A DNA stretch of 31,036 bases from JALYNX01 sp964608055 (GCA_964608055.1 CAZSMJ010000009.1:1-31036), one strand, 5' to 3'. Positions 22,405 to 29,638 are shown, counted from the stretch's first letter. Made by a program: numbers and translations. The notes: generated by a model not told the origin, from the letters alone.

Positions 22405-23081
22405 GAAACCAACTCCTCGGATCGCACCCCGCCGAAAGTCGGCGAGCCGTAAACGAGGTCGGGACGTGAGCGCATGACCGCGCTCACCACCAGGAAGGTG
22501 ATCAGACCTTCACCGATCCCGATCAGGAAGTGGGTTCCCAGCATCGCCCAAAGCACCGAGCCGATCGAGATGCTGTTGACGGTGCCCCCAATCGCAAACT
22601 CCAGCACGAAGCCCACTGCGGCGAGCGGAACCGAGACAGTGGCAGCCAATCCGGCGAGGAGCGGGACGGATGAGAGGCGCGAGGCCCCGAGGCGAAACAG
22701 CGCCCGATAGATCAGGTAACCACCGATCGCCCCGATCAAACTCATGTTCACGATGTTGAGGCCGAGTGCCGAGAGGCCCCCGTCGGCGAAGAGCAGAGCT
22801 TGGACGATCAGTACCAGCGACACCACGATGTAGCCCGCCCAGGGCCCCACGAGCACCGCGGCCAGCACTCCACCCAGGAGGTGGCCGCTCATCCCGGGCA
22901 GGATCGGGAAGTTGATCATCTGAGCTGCGAAAACGAAAGCGGCGACCAGGGCGGCCAGTGGCACCAAACGGTCGGACAGGTAGTCACGAGCCTTGCGTAG
23001 GGCGAGACCGAATCCTGCGATCGCGGTGAGCCCGGCAGCCGCGGAGACACCCGGTCCGATGAAGCCGTCCGGGATATGCAT
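22401..23081 (-). CDS. cbiM: ECF metal transporter substrate-binding membrane protein (CbiM/NikM)
   Basis: The S-component that binds Co(II) or Ni(II). It has 226 residues with about six or seven membrane segments. The N-terminus M-H-I-P-D-G-F is required in this family because the first residues, including His2, coordinate the metal. That fixes the start at ATG 23081 even though the frame is open to 23153. The motif M-I-N-F-P-I-L-P-G-M-S-G-H-L-L-G-G and the following L-F-A-D-G-G-L-S-A-L-G-x-N segment are family hallmarks. GAGG is 6 nt before the ATG. A Nur-type palindrome lies 12-36 nt upstream. Nickel is the likelier substrate because of that operator. Confidence 0.94.
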   Translation of the reverse strand: MHIPDGFIGPGVSAAAGLTAIAGFGLALRKARDYLSDRLVPLAALVAAFVFAAQMINFPILPGMSGHLLGGVLAAVLVGPWAGYIVVSLVLIVQALLFADGGLSALGLNIVNMSLIGAIGGYLIYRALFRLGASRLSSVPLLAGLAATVSVPLAAVGFVLEFAIGGTVNSISIGSVLWAMLGTHFLIGIGEGLITFLVVSAVMRSRPDLVYGSPTFGGVRSEELVS

Positions 23082-23092
23082 CTGGAGCCTCA

Positions 23093-23117
23093 CTTGTTGC
23101 GAAAGACTTGCAACAAG
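23093..23117 (-). promoter_or_regulatory. Nur-box-like operator upstream of cbiM
   Basis: Perfect 8-bp arms, CTTGTTGC (23093-23100) and GCAACAAG (23110-23117), flank a 9-nt centre. Read as hexamers the centre is TTGCGA-N5-TTGCAA, matching the Streptomyces Nur box tTGCaa-N5-ttGCAA as I recall it. It sits between the regulator stop and the cbiM ATG. On the minus strand it adjoins a possible TATTCT -10 hexamer, a suitable place for repression. Confidence 0.75.
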
Positions 23118-23128
23118 AATAGCGAAGG

Positions 23129-23560
23129 TCAGCGGGCGCTGCACTCGGAGCAAACACCCGAAAGGGCGAAGTGCTCCACATCGGCGACGAAACCAGTCAA
23201 TTCGGCGACCGAAGAGAGAAATCCTGTCAGCTCAGACGCGGGAAGCGCCGTCGTCGAGCCACAGACACGGCAGACGAGATGTTGATGAGGTTGCTCTTCT
23301 GAAAGGTGGTAGACCGCTGCTTCACCGAGGTGAGCATGCCGGACCGCCCCGGCCTCCTCCAGCGCCTCCAGCGTGCGGTACACCGTTGAAAGGTCAACGT
23401 CGGTCCCCAGGTCGCTGACCGCCTTGTGGTGGATGGTGGCGGCATCGAGGTGATCGCCATGAGAGTGGGCAATCACCCCGCAAACCGCTCGCCGTGCGTC
23501 TGTGATGCGCAAACCGCGGCTACGCAGGGTTGCGATCAGATCGTCAGCGGTGATGTGCAT
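23129..23560 (-). CDS. nur: Fur-family metalloregulator, probable nickel-uptake regulator
   Basis: A 143-residue dimeric DNA-binding repressor. The winged-helix domain (~1-85) contains D-V-D-L-S-T-V-Y-R-T-L-E-A-L-E. The dimerisation half has H-L-V-C-R-V-C-G and G-V-C-S-E-C, giving structural-zinc cysteines C97, C100, C137 and C140. The segment R-H-A-H-L-G (H75, H77) with H130 in V-E-H-F-A corresponds to the nickel-site histidines I recall for Streptomyces Nur. Zur and Fur lack this HAHLG arrangement as far as I know. ATG 23560 has GAGGA 8 nt upstream. It precedes cbiM on the same strand, with the Nur-like box between. The Fur family is certain, Nur is likely. Confidence 0.85.
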   Translation of the reverse strand: MHITADDLIATLRSRGLRITDARRAVCGVIAHSHGDHLDAATIHHKAVSDLGTDVDLSTVYRTLEALEEAGAVRHAHLGEAAVYHLSEEQPHQHLVCRVCGSTTALPASELTGFLSSVAELTGFVADVEHFALSGVCSECSAR

Positions 23561-23584
23561 TGCCGGAATCCTCGACCCACCGTG

Positions 23585-23601
23585 CGGCATCTGAGATGCC
23601 G
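23585..23601. repeat. Inverted repeat upstream of the Fur-family gene
   Basis: CGGCATC (23585-23591) and GATGCCG (23595-23601) are perfect 7-bp arms around TGA. It lies 24 nt before the regulator ATG, between it and the putative promoter, in the nur-def gap. It does not match the Nur-box pattern. It may be a hairpin in the 5' UTR or an operator. Confidence 0.5.
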
Positions 23602-23618
23602 AGAAGCGCCATGACGGG

Positions 23619-23649
23619 AATCTAGCGGCTGGTTTGAGGGAAGGGTCAG
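23619..23649 (-). promoter_or_regulatory. Putative promoter of the Fur-family regulator
   Basis: On the minus strand, CTGACC (complement of 23644-23649) and TAGATT (complement of 23619-23624) are 19 nt apart. The -10 fits TANNNT and the -35 matches TTGACA at four of six bases. The transcript would carry a ~50-nt leader containing the inverted repeat. Confidence 0.35.
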
Positions 23650-23664
23650 AAGGGGCGATTCGTC

Positions 23665-23670
23665 TACTCT
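23665..23670 (+). promoter_or_regulatory. Possible -10 element for def
   Basis: TACTCT fits TANNNT, 32 nt before the def ATG, in the 142-nt divergent gap with the Fur-family gene. No convincing -35 hexamer is placed 17-18 nt upstream. Confidence 0.3.
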
Positions 23671-23702
23671 GCCCATTCCCCGAAACGTTCCGGGACCCAA
23701 TT

Positions 23703-24212
23703 ATGGCCATTCTTCCGATCCGAACCTTTGGTGACCCTGTCCTCCGACTGCAGACCAAGCCGGTCGTCGACTTCGACGAGACCCTTGTGGCACTGGCTGT
23801 GGACATGATCGAGACGATGTACCAAGCCCCCGGTGTCGGTCTTGCGGCCAACCAGATCGGGATCTCACGTCGCATCGCGGTGTTCGATGCCCAGGACGGT
23901 CTCGGGCCGAGGGTGATGATCAACCCTGAGATCGTCGAACTGAGCGGGGAATGGGCATACGAGGAGGGATGTCTGTCGATGCCCGGCCACTACTGGGAGA
24001 TCAAGAGGCCAGGTTTCGCAAGGGCGAAAGCCCTCGACCTGGAGGGCAACGAGATCGAATTCGCCGGGGACGGGCTCCTGGGGCGGGTCCTCCAGCATGA
24101 GATCGACCATCTCGACGGCTCTCTTCTCATCGACCGGTTGGAGAAACGAGTTCGGAAGCAAGCGTTGCGCGAGCTCCGGGACGAGGCACTGGGGATGGCG
24201 AGTCACGAATGA
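23703..24212 (+). CDS. def: Peptide deformylase
   Basis: A metalloenzyme that removes the formyl group from new polypeptides. It has 169 residues. All three active-site motifs are intact: G-V-G-L-A-A-N-Q at 44-51, E-G-C-L-S-M-P (metal ligand C90) and Q-H-E-I-D-H-L (ligands H132 and H136, catalytic E133). ATG 23703 gives the usual N-terminus M-A-I-L-P-I-R-T-F-G-D-P-V-L-R; an in-frame GTG 23634 is less likely. The following fmt overlaps by ATGA, so the formylation and deformylation enzymes are coupled. Confidence 0.97.
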   Translation: MAILPIRTFGDPVLRLQTKPVVDFDETLVALAVDMIETMYQAPGVGLAANQIGISRRIAVFDAQDGLGPRVMINPEIVELSGEWAYEEGCLSMPGHYWEIKRPGFARAKALDLEGNEIEFAGDGLLGRVLQHEIDHLDGSLLIDRLEKRVRKQALRELRDEALGMASHE

Positions 24213-25123
24213 CTCGAATCGTGTTCCTCGGCACCCCGGGAGCCGCCATCCCCACACTCGACACCCTGACCCGGGATTCGGAGGTCGGCCTGGTGGTTAC
24301 CCGCCCCGACCGGCCCACGGGCAGGTCTCTCCGTCTCCAATCGTCGCCGGTGAAGAAGCGAGCCGAAGAACTGGGTCTCGAGCTGCGCCAACCGTCGAAC
24401 CCCGCAGAGTTGGATGCCATTCTCGGCGAGGAGGGACCATTCGATCTGGGGGTGGTCGTCGCTTACGGGATGATTCTGGGGCCGGAGGCTCTGGCCACGC
24501 CGGCTCACGGGATGTTGAACGTCCATTTCTCCCTTCTGCCCCGATGGCGGGGCGCTGCCCCGGTGGCCCGGGCTCTCATGGCCGGAGATTCCATGACCGG
24601 AGTCACCATCATCAACCTCGATGAGGGTGTCGACACCGGGCCGGTCTTGACTGCCCAAGCCGTGGATATCAAAAGAGATGAGACGGCGGGAGAGCTGACG
24701 AGGCGGCTCGCTTCACTGGGCGCCGGTCTCCTACGCACCGTCATTCCCGGGTACGTGGCAGGTGACCTGATCCCGGTGCCCCAGGTCGAGGAGGGCGCCA
24801 CCTACGCGTCGAAGCTGACTGCCGGCGACCGCCCGTTACGGCCCACGATGTCACGCCTGGAGTTCATCAACCGGGTGCGAGCCCTGTCTCCGTCGCCGGC
24901 GGCCACGATCGACCTCGACGGAGACACCTACAAGGTGCTCCGGGCGCAGTCGCACCCTCACGCCCTCGAGCCCGGCGTCCTGGAGTCAGTCTCCGGCGTC
25001 CCGATATTGGGCGTGGCCGACGGCGGCATCGAGGTCGTCGAGATCCAGGCCCCCGGAAAGCGAGCCATGCCCGGGGCGGATTGGGTGCGAGGGCGTCGGG
25101 GTCGCGCCGGCTTCTTTCAATGA
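24209..25123 (+). CDS. fmt: Methionyl-tRNA formyltransferase
   Basis: It formylates initiator Met-tRNA using 10-formyl-tetrahydrofolate. It has 304 residues. The N-terminal Rossmann domain starts R-I-V-F-L-G-T-P. The catalytic residues N104, H106 and D142 lie in L-N-V-H-F-S-L-L-P-R-W-R-G-A-A-P and D-E-G-V-D-T-G-P. The C-terminal OB-fold tRNA-binding domain (~205-304) ends in the usual G-A-D-W-V-R-G region. It overlaps both def and rsmB by ATGA, giving a tightly coupled def-fmt-rsmB unit. Confidence 0.97.
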   Translation: MTRIVFLGTPGAAIPTLDTLTRDSEVGLVVTRPDRPTGRSLRLQSSPVKKRAEELGLELRQPSNPAELDAILGEEGPFDLGVVVAYGMILGPEALATPAHGMLNVHFSLLPRWRGAAPVARALMAGDSMTGVTIINLDEGVDTGPVLTAQAVDIKRDETAGELTRRLASLGAGLLRTVIPGYVAGDLIPVPQVEEGATYASKLTAGDRPLRPTMSRLEFINRVRALSPSPAATIDLDGDTYKVLRAQSHPHALEPGVLESVSGVPILGVADGGIEVVEIQAPGKRAMPGADWVRGRRGRAGFFQ

Positions 25124-26295
25124 GCGACCCACTCCAGGCCCGTCATCTGGCGGCAGAGACCGTGGGTCGTGTCATGCGCGACGGCGCCTTCTCCAACGTC
25201 CTCGTCGACACCCAGACGGCGGGGCTGTCCCCTCGTGATGCCGCCAGGGTCAAGGCCCTCACCTACGGGGTGTTGCGGCGTGTGGAGCGTGTGGACTCGG
25301 CGATCGAGAATGGAGCGGGCCGGTCCCTCACCAGCGTCGACGTCGCCCTCCTCGACCGGTTGCGGGTGTCGACCTTCGAATTGCTCTACTCCGACCTCGC
25401 CCAGCCGATCGTGGTCAGCGCCGGGGTCGACCTGGTTCGTGAGATCCAGCCCAAGGCTGCGGGGTTCGCCAACGCCGTCCTGCGAAGGGTGGCCGAAGGC
25501 GGCCGGGAGAGCGAAGCAGCGTTGGACCTTCCACAGTGGCTCATGCAGTCCTTGGAGAGCGCTTGGGGTGCAGTAGAGGCGCATCAATTCGCTGTGGCCA
25601 GCGCCTCGGAGCCAGAGCGGGTGGTGCGTGGGAGGCCCGGTGCGTCCGGCGTGGGGGAAGAGTTTCCCGGCATCCCTGGGGCTTTCGCCGTTGCCCCCGG
25701 GCCGATTCCGGACGCCACCACTGTGCAGGACGCGGCATCGATCGCGGTGGGAAATGCGGTCGCCGCCCAGCCAGGGATGCGGGTGATCGATCTGGCCGCG
25801 GCCCCGGGTGGCAAGACCGCGCATCTGCTCGATCAGACGGGGGAGACCGGTCTGGTGATCGCCGCCGATTCCCACCGACGACGGGTGTCGGACGCACGAC
25901 ATCGGGTCCCCGGAGCCCATTGGGTGGTCGCCGATGCCAACACTCTGCCGTTTCGCGGCGCTAGCTTCGATCGGGTCCTGCTCGATGCCCCTTGCAGCGG
26001 CTTGGGCACCCTGAGGAGACGGCCCGAGATCCGGTTCCGGGTCACCGAGGCCGAGGTGGAACGGCTGGCAATCGCACAAAAGGCCATGCTGGAGAAGGCA
26101 ATCGAATTGCTGGCCCGGGGTGGGCTGCTGGTCTACTCGGTGTGCACCGTCACCCCTGAGGAGACGATCCAAATAGTCGAGGGAATGGGCTTCGAGCCCG
26201 CCACCGGGCCCGGGATCGTCTGGGGGAATGGCCGTCTCCTCGCTCCCCACATCACCGGCACCGATGGGATGTTCGTCGCCCTACACAAGGCGTGA
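25120..26295 (+). CDS. rsmB: 16S rRNA (cytosine-967-C5)-methyltransferase
   Basis: It methylates a cytosine of 16S rRNA with S-adenosylmethionine. It has 391 residues. Residues ~1-135 form a NusB-like RNA-binding domain (A-A-R-V-K-A-L-T-Y-G-V-L-R-R). The C-terminal methyltransferase domain has the AdoMet loop D-L-A-A-A-P-G-G-K-T at ~224-233. The two catalytic cysteine motifs are D-A-P-C-S-G (C292) and Y-S-V-C-T (C342). ATG 25120 overlaps the fmt stop (ATGA); an in-frame GTG at 25081 lies inside fmt and is less likely. The gap to rpe is 26 nt. Confidence 0.95.
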   Translation: MSDPLQARHLAAETVGRVMRDGAFSNVLVDTQTAGLSPRDAARVKALTYGVLRRVERVDSAIENGAGRSLTSVDVALLDRLRVSTFELLYSDLAQPIVVSAGVDLVREIQPKAAGFANAVLRRVAEGGRESEAALDLPQWLMQSLESAWGAVEAHQFAVASASEPERVVRGRPGASGVGEEFPGIPGAFAVAPGPIPDATTVQDAASIAVGNAVAAQPGMRVIDLAAAPGGKTAHLLDQTGETGLVIAADSHRRRVSDARHRVPGAHWVVADANTLPFRGASFDRVLLDAPCSGLGTLRRRPEIRFRVTEAEVERLAIAQKAMLEKAIELLARGGLLVYSVCTVTPEETIQIVEGMGFEPATGPGIVWGNGRLLAPHITGTDGMFVALHKA

Positions 26296-26307
26296 GACCT
26301 CCCCCCT

Positions 26308-26313
26308 TACAAT
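26308..26313 (+). promoter_or_regulatory. Putative -10 element of a leaderless rpe transcript
   Basis: TACAAT differs from the TATAAT consensus at one base and ends 8 nt before the rpe ATG at 26322. The short gap has no Shine-Dalgarno sequence. A leaderless transcript is inferred; no clear -35 is seen. Confidence 0.5.
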
Positions 26314-26321
26314 CATGTCGG

Positions 26322-26984
26322 ATGCCCGCCGTCAAGATCGCGCCGTCATTGCTCGCCGCCGACTTCGGATGTCTCAGAGAGGAGATTTCGAGGGTGGAGG
26401 CAGCGGTGGATTGGCTTCACATCGACGTGATGGACGGCCATTTCGTCCCCAATGTGTCCTTTGGCATCCCGGTGATCAAGAGCATCCGGCCGTTGACCGA
26501 GCTCTATTTCGATTGCCATTTGATGACGACGAATCCCGATGCGTTTCTCCCTGATTTGGCAGAGGCTGGGGGCAATCTGGTGACGATGCACATCGAGGCG
26601 ATGCCGGACCCGACGCGGGCCTCGAAAGCGGCACGTGACAACGGCCTCGATTTCGGGTTGGTCTGCAACCCGGCAACCCCGTTTTCGGGGGTCGCTCCCT
26701 TCCTCGAATTGTGTGATGTCCTGTTGCTGATGTCGGTTGAGCCCGGGTTCGGGGGCCAGAGCTTCATCCCGGAGGTCCTTCAGAAGATCCATTCGGCAAG
26801 AGAATGGGTTGAGGAGCATGGATTGCCGACCGATATTCAGATCGACGGGGGTATTACGCCCGAAACCGCGCGTATGGCCAAAGAAGCAGGAGCCAACGTG
26901 TTCGTGGCCGGAACCGCGATCTTCCGGGCGAAAGATCCCCTTGCGGCTGTGGCCGAATTGAGAAGGGCAGTAGAGGTGAAATGA
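26322..26984 (+). CDS. rpe: Ribulose-phosphate 3-epimerase
   Basis: It interconverts ribulose 5-phosphate and xylulose 5-phosphate in the pentose phosphate pathway, supplying precursors for PRPP and riboflavin. It has 220 residues in a TIM barrel. I-A-P-S-L-L-A-A-D-F, the metal ligands in H-I-D-V-M-D-G-H-F-V-P-N, D-C-H-L-M, and M-S-V-E-P-G-F-G-G-Q-x-F are all present. The phosphate site D-G-G-I, then A-G-T-A-I-F, ends the barrel. ATG 26322 gives the standard N-terminus M-P-A-V-K-I-A-P-S. Its stop overlaps the next start by ATGA. Confidence 0.96.
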   Translation: MPAVKIAPSLLAADFGCLREEISRVEAAVDWLHIDVMDGHFVPNVSFGIPVIKSIRPLTELYFDCHLMTTNPDAFLPDLAEAGGNLVTMHIEAMPDPTRASKAARDNGLDFGLVCNPATPFSGVAPFLELCDVLLLMSVEPGFGGQSFIPEVLQKIHSAREWVEEHGLPTDIQIDGGITPETARMAKEAGANVFVAGTAIFRAKDPLAAVAELRRAVEVK

Positions 26985-27910
26985 GTGAACGGGTCCTGAT
27001 TGCGGACGATGATCCGGACATCCTTGCGGTTGTCCAGGTCAATTTCGAGTTGGAGGGACTCGAGGTGGAGACGGCTGTGGACGGAGAGGATGCTCTCCAG
27101 AAGGCCACTGCCAACCCGCCGAACGTGATCGTCCTCGACATCATGATGCCCCGCATGGACGGGCTCACCGCGCTGCACCGTCTTCGCAGCCAGGCCAGCA
27201 CCGGCAACATCCCCATCATCTTGCTCACTGCCCGCGGCCTTCCTGAGGACCGGGTGCGTGGTCTCGAACTGGGCGCCGATGACTACATCACCAAGCCTTT
27301 CGATATCAACGAGCTGGTCGCACGGGTGCGGGCCGTAGTGAGGCGGACCCAGGCGGCACGTGACCTCTCGCCGCTCACCGGTCTCCCCGGGAACTTCAAG
27401 ATCACCGCCGAGATCGAGGAGCGCATCACCTCGGGCCGAGATTTCGCCCTGGTCCATGGCGACCTGGACAACTTCAAGGCGTTCAACGACCACTACGGGT
27501 TCATGCGCGGCGACGAGGTGATTCGCTTCTGCGCCAAATGCTTCCGCGACGCCTCCGAGAGTCTCGGGATCACCGGGGCTTTTGTCGGGCACATCGGTGG
27601 CGACGACTTCGTCGCGATCATCCCGCCCGAGATGTCCGAGTCCTTCTCCAAGGAAGTGATCGAGCGCTTCGACGACGGGGTCCTCGACCTCTACGACACC
27701 GCCGATGCGCTTCGGGGATACATCGAAGTTATCGATCGTCGGGGCGAGCGCTTTGCCTTCCCCGTGGTCTCTTTGTCGCTCGGCGTGGCCTCCACCGATG
27801 TCCGAGAGATCTCCACCCAATGGGAGGCGTCGGCGATTGCGGTGGAAATGAAGGAATTTGCCAAGAAGCAGCCGGGCTCGACGTATCGGATCGACCGCCG
27901 CTCCAGCTAG
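26981..27910 (+). CDS. Response regulator with divergent GGDEF-type output domain
   Basis: A 309-residue cytoplasmic protein. The receiver domain (1-~122) is complete: acidic D9/D10, phospho-acceptor D53 in V-L-D-I-M-M-P-R-M-D-G, T83 and K105 in I-T-K-P-F-D. The output domain (~128-305) starts L-S-P-L-T-G-L-P-G-N and has D-L-D-N-F-K-A-F-N-D at 161-170, followed by Y-G-F-M-R-G-D. The signature is G-G-D-D-F at 206-210 instead of G-G-(D/E)-E-F, and no RxxD inhibitory site precedes it. It may have altered or no diguanylate cyclase activity. No histidine kinase is nearby. Its ATG overlaps the rpe stop, so it is probably co-translated with rpe. Confidence 0.88.
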   Translation: MSERVLIADDDPDILAVVQVNFELEGLEVETAVDGEDALQKATANPPNVIVLDIMMPRMDGLTALHRLRSQASTGNIPIILLTARGLPEDRVRGLELGADDYITKPFDINELVARVRAVVRRTQAARDLSPLTGLPGNFKITAEIEERITSGRDFALVHGDLDNFKAFNDHYGFMRGDEVIRFCAKCFRDASESLGITGAFVGHIGGDDFVAIIPPEMSESFSKEVIERFDDGVLDLYDTADALRGYIEVIDRRGERFAFPVVSLSLGVASTDVREISTQWEASAIAVEMKEFAKKQPGSTYRIDRRSS

Positions 27911-27953
27911 AAGCCTTGCCCGTCATTCAGGGCACGGCACCCGCACACTTCTT

Positions 27954-27977
27954 CCCTGGCCAGGGCCCTAGGTAGGG
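27954..27977 (+). promoter_or_regulatory. Tandem 12-bp palindromes over the ribD promoter
   Basis: CCCTGGCCAGGG (27954-27965) is immediately followed by CCCTAGGTAGGG (27966-27977). Both have CCCT/AGGG ends with a 4-bp centre. The first is a perfect palindrome; the second has 5-bp arms around GG. The second overlaps the putative -10 TAGGGT (27973-27978). This looks like a two-site operator for a dimeric repressor; none is identified. Confidence 0.5.
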
Positions 27978-27978
27978 T
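27973..27978 (+). promoter_or_regulatory. Putative -10 element of a leaderless rib operon transcript
   Basis: TAGGGT fits TANNNT and ends 7 nt before the GTG start of ribD at 27986, with no Shine-Dalgarno sequence between them. No strong -35 hexamer is seen. Confidence 0.4.
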
Positions 27979-27985
27979 CGCCAGC

Positions 27986-29047
27986 GTGGACGACACAGAG
28001 CACTCGAACGACGTGCTGCAGATGCGGCGGGCTCTCGAGCTCGCGGCACCGCACAAGCCCCACCCCAACCCACGCGTTGGTGCCGTTGTCGTCGACAGCT
28101 CGGGAGCGGTGGTCGGAGAGGGTGCCCACGAAGGCGTGGGAAACCCTCACGCCGAGGTAGTCGCCCTGCAGGAGGCCGGGCAGGGCGCTCGCGGAGCCAC
28201 CCTCTACGTCACGCTCGAGCCCTGCGTCCATTACGGGAACACACCGCCCTGTGTCACCGCAATCGCCTCAGCGGGGATCTCGAAAGTGGTGATCGGCGCA
28301 ATCGACCCCGATCCCAGAGTTTCGGGCAAGGGCGTCTCCTGGCTCGAGGATGCCCGCATCGAAGTGGTGACCGGTGTGCTCGCGGACGAGGCGCAAGCTG
28401 TCGACCCTGCCTACTTCCATCACCGACGGACCGGTCTGCCTCGAGTCACCCTGAAGTTGGCAATGACCCTTGACGGGTCGATCGCGGCGCTCGACGGCTC
28501 GTCGCGCTGGCTAACTTCCGAAGAGGCCAGGGCCGACGCCCATCGGCTGCGTGCCAACGCTGACGCAATCGTCGTCGGAGCAGGGACGGTGAGGAGCGAC
28601 GACCCCGAGCTGACCGTCAGACTCGTCGAATCGGTTGACCGACAACCCAGGGCGGTGATCGTGGCCGGCGCCCGAGATGTACCCGAAGGGGCACGGATCT
28701 GGTCGCGGGATCCTCTAGTCGTTGCGACACGCAATCGCGACGTGCCGGCCGGGGAGGTGGTGGTTGTCGATGGGGAGGAGGAACGGCCCGAACCGGTAGC
28801 GACCGCCTCGGCGCTGGCCGATCGAGGGCTCTTGGATGTTCTGCTCGAGGGTGGGTCCGCCCTGGCGGGCGCCTGGTGGCGGGCCGGGGTGGTAACTCGC
28901 GGAGTCTTGTATCTGGCGGCCAAAATGGGGGGAGGCAGGGGGATCGGGCCGCTGGGAGGCGAGTTCTCCAGTCTGGCAGACGCCCGGGAGGTGAATATCC
29001 GGGACGTCCGTAACGTTGGACCAGACCTGAGAATCGAGTTCGAGTAG
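27986..29047 (+). CDS. ribD: Bifunctional riboflavin biosynthesis deaminase / reductase
   Basis: It deaminates the pyrimidine from GTP cyclohydrolase II and then reduces its ribosyl side chain. It has 353 residues. The deaminase domain (~1-145) has the zinc site H-A-E at 55-57 and the cysteines C80 and C89 in L-E-P-C-V-H-Y-G-N-T-P-P-C. The reductase domain (~150-353) starts P-R-V-T-L-K-L-A-M-T-L-D-G-S-I-A and contains S-R-W-L-T, V-V-G-A-G-T-V-R-S-D-D-P and L-L-E-G-G-S. The start is GTG 27986 without a ribosome binding site. No FMN riboswitch fits the 75-nt gap upstream. ribE begins on the next base after the stop. Confidence 0.96.
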   Translation: MDDTEHSNDVLQMRRALELAAPHKPHPNPRVGAVVVDSSGAVVGEGAHEGVGNPHAEVVALQEAGQGARGATLYVTLEPCVHYGNTPPCVTAIASAGISKVVIGAIDPDPRVSGKGVSWLEDARIEVVTGVLADEAQAVDPAYFHHRRTGLPRVTLKLAMTLDGSIAALDGSSRWLTSEEARADAHRLRANADAIVVGAGTVRSDDPELTVRLVESVDRQPRAVIVAGARDVPEGARIWSRDPLVVATRNRDVPAGEVVVVDGEEERPEPVATASALADRGLLDVLLEGGSALAGAWWRAGVVTRGVLYLAAKMGGGRGIGPLGGEFSSLADAREVNIRDVRNVGPDLRIEFE

Positions 29048-29638
29048 ATGTTCACAGGAATCGTGGCTCACAAGGGTTCGGTGGTCGACGTCGCGGATGA
29101 CAGAGGAGTCAGACGTCTCACCGTTGAAGCGGGGGCACTGGCTGACCTGATGGTCGGCGACTCGATCGCGGTCAACGGAGTCTGTCTCACCGCAGTGGCG
29201 GTCGAGGAATCGAGGATCGAGGTCGAGGTCGTCCAGGAGACACTTTCGCGCTCGAGCCTGGGGGGAGTGCGACCAGGGGACCCGGTCAACCTGGAACGGC
29301 CGATGTCGGCTGACGGTCGTTTCGACGGTCACATCGTGCAGGGTCACGTCGATGGAGTGGGCACCGTCGCCCAGGTGGTCAACGAAGGTGATGACCGCCG
29401 CATGAGAATCGAAGTTCCCTCAGATTTGGCCCGCTTCATCGCGGAAAAAGGCTCGATCACGGTCGATGGGGTCAGTCTCACCGTGGCAGCCGTCGGGCCC
29501 GACCATTTCGAGGTGGCTCTGATCCCTCACACCCTGGAAGTCACAACTCTGGGCTTGCGTAGGGAAGGCGACCAGGTCAACCTCGAGGTGGACATCATCG
29601 CCAAATACGTGGAGAGACTCCTGGAAGCGGGCTCATGA
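29048..29638 (+). CDS. ribE: Riboflavin synthase alpha chain
   Basis: It dismutates two 6,7-dimethyl-8-ribityllumazine molecules into riboflavin and the pyrimidine precursor. It has 196 residues in two homologous lumazine-binding barrels. The N-terminus M-F-T-G-I-V is diagnostic. The first barrel has V-N-G-V-C-L-T; the second has G-H-I-V-Q-G-H-V-D-G-V-G and V-D-G-V-S-L-T-V. ATG directly follows the ribD stop and the end overlaps ribBA by ATGA, so all are likely co-translated. Confidence 0.96.
   Translation: MFTGIVAHKGSVVDVADDRGVRRLTVEAGALADLMVGDSIAVNGVCLTAVAVEESRIEVEVVQETLSRSSLGGVRPGDPVNLERPMSADGRFDGHIVQGHVDGVGTVAQVVNEGDDRRMRIEVPSDLARFIAEKGSITVDGVSLTVAAVGPDHFEVALIPHTLEVTTLGLRREGDQVNLEVDIIAKYVERLLEAGS

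Noticed and set aside
27917..27934. Rho-independent terminator after the response regulator gene
   Set aside because: TGCCC and GGGCA can pair, but the stem is 5 bp, the loop 8 nt and no T-run follows. No clear intrinsic terminator was found elsewhere in the window either.
27911..27985. FMN riboswitch upstream of ribD
   Set aside because: The gap is 75 nt, shorter than the element, and none of its conserved segments is visible.
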